DNA from: Tyzzerella sp. UBA1042
GTDB lineage: Bacteria; Bacillota; Clostridia; Lachnospirales; Anaerotignaceae
Assembly (NCBI GenBank): GCA_002316675.1
Contig: DCDZ01000062.1
Span: 1 to 13,834, forward strand
Direction: 5' to 3'
Length of the DNA stretch: 13,834 bases
The number at the start of each line of letters is the position of its first letter. The first letter of the stretch is position 1. Below, one piece after another: positions 11,617 through 13,834 of this stretch. A program made the position numbers and the translations under genes. The notes beneath the pieces were generated by a model. It was not told the DNA's origin. It searched no databases and was given only the letters and a program-made list of their open reading frames with translations.

Positions 11617-13221
11617 TCAATCAATCCGCCCCACAAGGTTGTAGATAATGGTGATTTCTTGCCGTTCTACTCCATCCACCATGGATTTTTGCCCGACCAC
11701 AATTTTCTCCACCAGCTTGATGAGCAGTTCACGGTCAAGCCTTTCGATGTCTTTTGAACCTTGGATAAGAGAAACCCACTCACGGATGTCATGCTCGACT
11801 TCCTGTGAGTGGGTTAATTGTTCGGCAAGCTGTGCCGCCAGTATTGACTTTTCCTTTTGCTCCTTTTTGTACTTATCCATCATGTCCAAGACCATCTCAC
11901 GAGGGATATCTCCAAGCACCATTTCCTCATACAGCTTAGATATAAGACGCTCCAGTTCGGACAATCTATGGCGAAGGCTTTGCAGTTTTTTCTCCATAGC
12001 TTTCTGTTCAGTGGTGGTATCGGCTTGCTTTTTCCGCTTTATTTCAGCGATGACAGCATCTTGGTCAAGGCTTATCATCTGTGCCTTTTCCCGAATGTCA
12101 CCGAGGATCAAGTCAGAGAATATACTCTCCAAAGTCCTGTGGGGAGAGCAGATTGCTTTGCCACCTTGGGAGTAACCACAGCAGATATATGCGTGGTGGT
12201 TGTTCCTGTGACCGTCCTTTCGGGTGTTGCTGTCCCTTACAAATTTCATGCTCCTGCCACAATCACCACATTTCAGTAAGCCCGAGAGCAGGCTGATTTC
12301 ACCATCTTTGTTGCTTTTGCCAACTGTTCCTCTGTCACCAAGCTTTCGGGCAGTTTCCCATAGCACGAGGGATACGATTGGCTCATGAGTGCCCTCAGCT
12401 CTGACCCATTCTTCTTCGGGACGATTGACTTGGGTTTTGTTTTTGTAGGAGATTGTGCCTTTTCGCATCTGTACTATGTTGCCGATGTATGCCTCGTTTT
12501 TCAGAATTTCCCTCACCACCACATCACTCCAAGACCTTAGTCCTTTCTTTGGATTGGGCTTGCCAATGCTGTTGTAGTAGTACTCTCGTGGCGGTATAAT
12601 TTTTTCATCATTCAGCTGAGTGGCAATGGTGCGGTAGCCCATGCCGGTGGCTCTCATCTCAAAAATCCTACGAACAATGGGTGCTGCGTACTCATCAATG
12701 AGCAGTGGCGGTTGCCTTTGTTCGTTCTTGATATAGCCGTATGGGGCATAGGCTCCCATAAAAAATCCGTTCCTTGCTCTTGCAACCTTTGCCGATTTTA
12801 CCTTTTTGCTTTGGTCACGACTGTACCACTCGTTGACCAGATTTTTAAAAGGCATCAGCTCATTCTCTTTTTCGAGGGTGTCTATACCGTCATTGATTGC
12901 GATAAATCTGCATCCCAGTGTGGGGAACAGGTAGTCGGTGTATTCTCCGATTTGGATGTAGTTTCTGCCGAAGCGTGAGAGGTCTTTTACCACCACGCAG
13001 TTGATTCTGCCATTACGCACATCATCTATCATCCGCTGAAACTGGGGGCGGTCAAAGTTCGTACCTGTCAGTCCGTCATCAATGTAGGTATCTACCAGCA
13101 CCCAGCCTTTCTTGGTGATGTAGTCGATGACGATTGACCGTTGATTTTCAATGCTTAAACTCTCGCCATCTCGCTCGTCATCACGGGATAGCCTGAGGTA
13201 TGCTCCTACTTGGTAAGTCAT
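11617..13221 (-). CDS. Large serine recombinase (TnpX/TndX type)
   Basis: A 534-residue site-specific recombinase that would integrate or excise a mobile element through a serine-DNA intermediate. The N-terminal resolvase domain (1-150) has the nucleophile S12 in YLRLSRDD, and R83/R86 in DLSRFGR. The recombinase DNA-binding domain spans about 155-290. A zinc ribbon follows with C318-x2-C321 and C348/C358, then a coiled coil (about 390-470). All expected parts are present and the length is normal, so it is probably active. The ATG has GGAGG nine bases upstream. A TnpW-like gene lies directly upstream, as in Tn4451-like elements. It could be the ICE's own integrase or that of a nested mobilizable element. 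No att site could be identified. Confidence 0.95.
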   Translation of the reverse strand: MTYQVGAYLRLSRDDERDGESLSIENQRSIVIDYITKKGWVLVDTYIDDGLTGTNFDRPQFQRMIDDVRNGRINCVVVKDLSRFGRNYIQIGEYTDYLFPTLGCRFIAINDGIDTLEKENELMPFKNLVNEWYSRDQSKKVKSAKVARARNGFFMGAYAPYGYIKNEQRQPPLLIDEYAAPIVRRIFEMRATGMGYRTIATQLNDEKIIPPREYYYNSIGKPNPKKGLRSWSDVVVREILKNEAYIGNIVQMRKGTISYKNKTQVNRPEEEWVRAEGTHEPIVSLVLWETARKLGDRGTVGKSNKDGEISLLSGLLKCGDCGRSMKFVRDSNTRKDGHRNNHHAYICCGYSQGGKAICSPHRTLESIFSDLILGDIREKAQMISLDQDAVIAEIKRKKQADTTTEQKAMEKKLQSLRHRLSELERLISKLYEEMVLGDIPREMVLDMMDKYKKEQKEKSILAAQLAEQLTHSQEVEHDIREWVSLIQGSKDIERLDRELLIKLVEKIVVGQKSMVDGVERQEITIIYNLVGRID

Positions 13222-13317
13222 TTTTCTAATCCTCCATTCCGTTGTTTGTCAGGGTTATCCTTGACTATAGCTACACACATTACCACAAACTTTTTCAAAT
13301 AGCTATCACCAAAAGCA

Positions 13318-13488
13318 CTAACTATTTGCGGTGGCAAGTGCCTTATTGACCACCCATTCTCGCAGTATATCTTCCAAGGTGTGCTGACCATTGAACACAG
13401 AATTTACTGCATAGATGGTCTTTCCGATTTGAACCTCTCGGCTCACGGTTAAAGGCTTATGGTTGGTTTGATTATTCATCTCTTTCAT
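13318..13488 (-). CDS. TnpW-like small transposon-encoded protein
   Basis: A 56-residue protein: ATG at 13488 with AAAGGA six bases upstream, TAG stop at 13318-13320. The core SREVQIGKTIYAVNSVF followed by a TLEDILREWVVNKAL helix matches the pattern IGxTxYxVnxxF...TLEDkIlrli of TnpW and related small proteins, which occur just upstream of serine recombinase genes in Clostridia transposons and ICEs. Their role is not established. The 96 bases between it and the recombinase contain two ATAGCTA copies and no confident promoter, so the two genes may be co-transcribed. Confidence 0.7.
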   Translation of the reverse strand: MKEMNNQTNHKPLTVSREVQIGKTIYAVNSVFNGQHTLEDILREWVVNKALATANS

Positions 13489-13549
13489 AGGCCGTCCTTT
13501 CTCCCTGTGTCGGGGTTAAAAATAGCACCAAACATTTCTACTCGGTGCA

Positions 13550-13834
13550 TCACATTTTCATTTCAAAATCGTATCCGCTGTGGTCATCCTGCTTTTGACC
13601 AACGCCCTTTTTGTGTTCGCGAACAACCTTTTGAGTGGTGCTGTCCCTTACAGGAACAGGCTGGCTAAGAGACTCCACAGACCTGCCAAGGCGGATAATA
13701 TCACTGCCAAGGGTAACAAGCTGATGAGTATCCAAAGCCAAACTGTCCATTCTATTTGCGGTAATCTCAGTTTGGGCAGAGAAAAACGCTTCTCTTTCTT
13801 CCTCCCAGCCCGTGATAAGGTCTGCTGTATCTGT
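13550..13834 (-). CDS. C-terminal end of a larger protein, possibly a relaxase (partial)
   Basis: An open frame enters from beyond the right edge and ends at 13550, giving 94 residues: a helical stretch (GWEEEREAFFSAQTEITANR, then SLALDTHQLVTLGSDIIRLG) and a charged tail with VREHKKGVGQKQDDHSGYDF. No start is needed inside the window, since codons remain open to the last base. The tail pattern (VPVRDST...KKG.G.K.DDH) recalls C-termini of relaxase-type mobilization proteins upstream of TnpW and serine recombinase genes, but this is memory-based and weak. It ends 62 bases before the TnpW-like start, in the same direction. Confidence 0.55.
   Translation of the reverse strand, partial: TDTADLITGWEEEREAFFSAQTEITANRMDSLALDTHQLVTLGSDIIRLGRSVESLSQPVPVRDSTTQKVVREHKKGVGQKQDDHSGYDFEMKM

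Larger units (their letters stand above)
1..13834. mobile_element. Internal part of an integrative and conjugative element
   Basis: Every minus-strand gene that can be assigned belongs to conjugation or mobile-element families: VirB4-type ATPase, PrgI-like and TrbL-like membrane proteins, M23 peptidase, small DUF proteins typical of Clostridia ICEs, serine recombinase and a TnpW-like protein. Neither end of the element is visible. No coupling protein (VirD4/TcpA) and no complete relaxase lie inside the window. Two A+T-rich plus-strand cargo blocks interrupt the backbone. The recombinase, the TnpW-like gene and the partial gene at the right edge could be the ICE's own integration module or a second, mobilizable element nested in it. 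Confidence 0.85.

Noticed and set aside
11648..12279. Plus-strand open frames of 175 and 140 codons opposite the recombinase
   Set aside because: They are shadow frames of the recombinase coiled coil and zinc ribbon, with no start signals.
13222..13317. ATAGCTA copies between the TnpW-like and recombinase genes as an att core
   Set aside because: Short A+T-rich palindromes; no matching copy at another plausible element boundary was found.

Overview
The window is part of an integrative and conjugative element (ICE) from a Gram-positive host, most likely a gut Clostridia-type member of the Bacillota. This rests on the gene families: a VirB4-type ATPase next to a PrgI-like two-helix protein, a TrbL-like polytopic protein, an M23 peptidase, DUF3846-, DUF6103- and DUF6809-like small proteins, and a large serine recombinase with a TnpW-like partner. 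Strong GGAGG-type ribosome binding sites precede most genes. No chromosomal housekeeping gene is seen. Family names come from reading the proteins by eye, not from searches.

The backbone is transcribed on the minus strand, so it is described from right to left. At the right edge are the C-terminus of a large protein (possibly a relaxase), a 56-residue TnpW-like protein and a 534-residue serine recombinase. After a cargo insert come a DUF6809-like gene with a strong terminator, a TrbL-like membrane protein, a DUF4406/DUF7768-like protein, a two-gene C5-cytosine DNA methyltransferase, a PrgI-like protein, a 191-residue VirB4-N-like protein, VirB4, an M23 peptidase and three small accessory proteins. 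From the DUF4406-like gene to the last small gene, most junctions overlap or abut (ATGA, TAATG, TAATTG), which suggests translational coupling. The likely job is a membrane mating channel with its motor and a cell-wall hydrolase. The methyltransferase would modify the element's own DNA or that of its host.

Two visibly A+T-richer stretches interrupt this backbone on the opposite strand. One carries a single HNH-nuclease gene (about 4219-5293) between the VirB4-N-like gene and virB4. The other (about 9840-11560) carries three unrecognised genes in tandem: a membrane-anchored protein, a protein with a HicB-like N-terminus, and a coiled-coil protein with a hydrophobic C-terminus. Both have their own promoter-like sequences and look like cargo; anti-phage or inter-element defence is a reasonable but unproven guess.

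The most striking feature is the methyltransferase. Motifs I-VIII are on one polypeptide. The target-recognition region and motifs IX-X are on a second one, whose first 125 codons lie inside the first gene in another frame, behind an excellent internal ribosome binding site. The recognition region consists of repeated Thr-Leu-x-Ala-type units and includes a recent-looking 31-residue tandem duplication.
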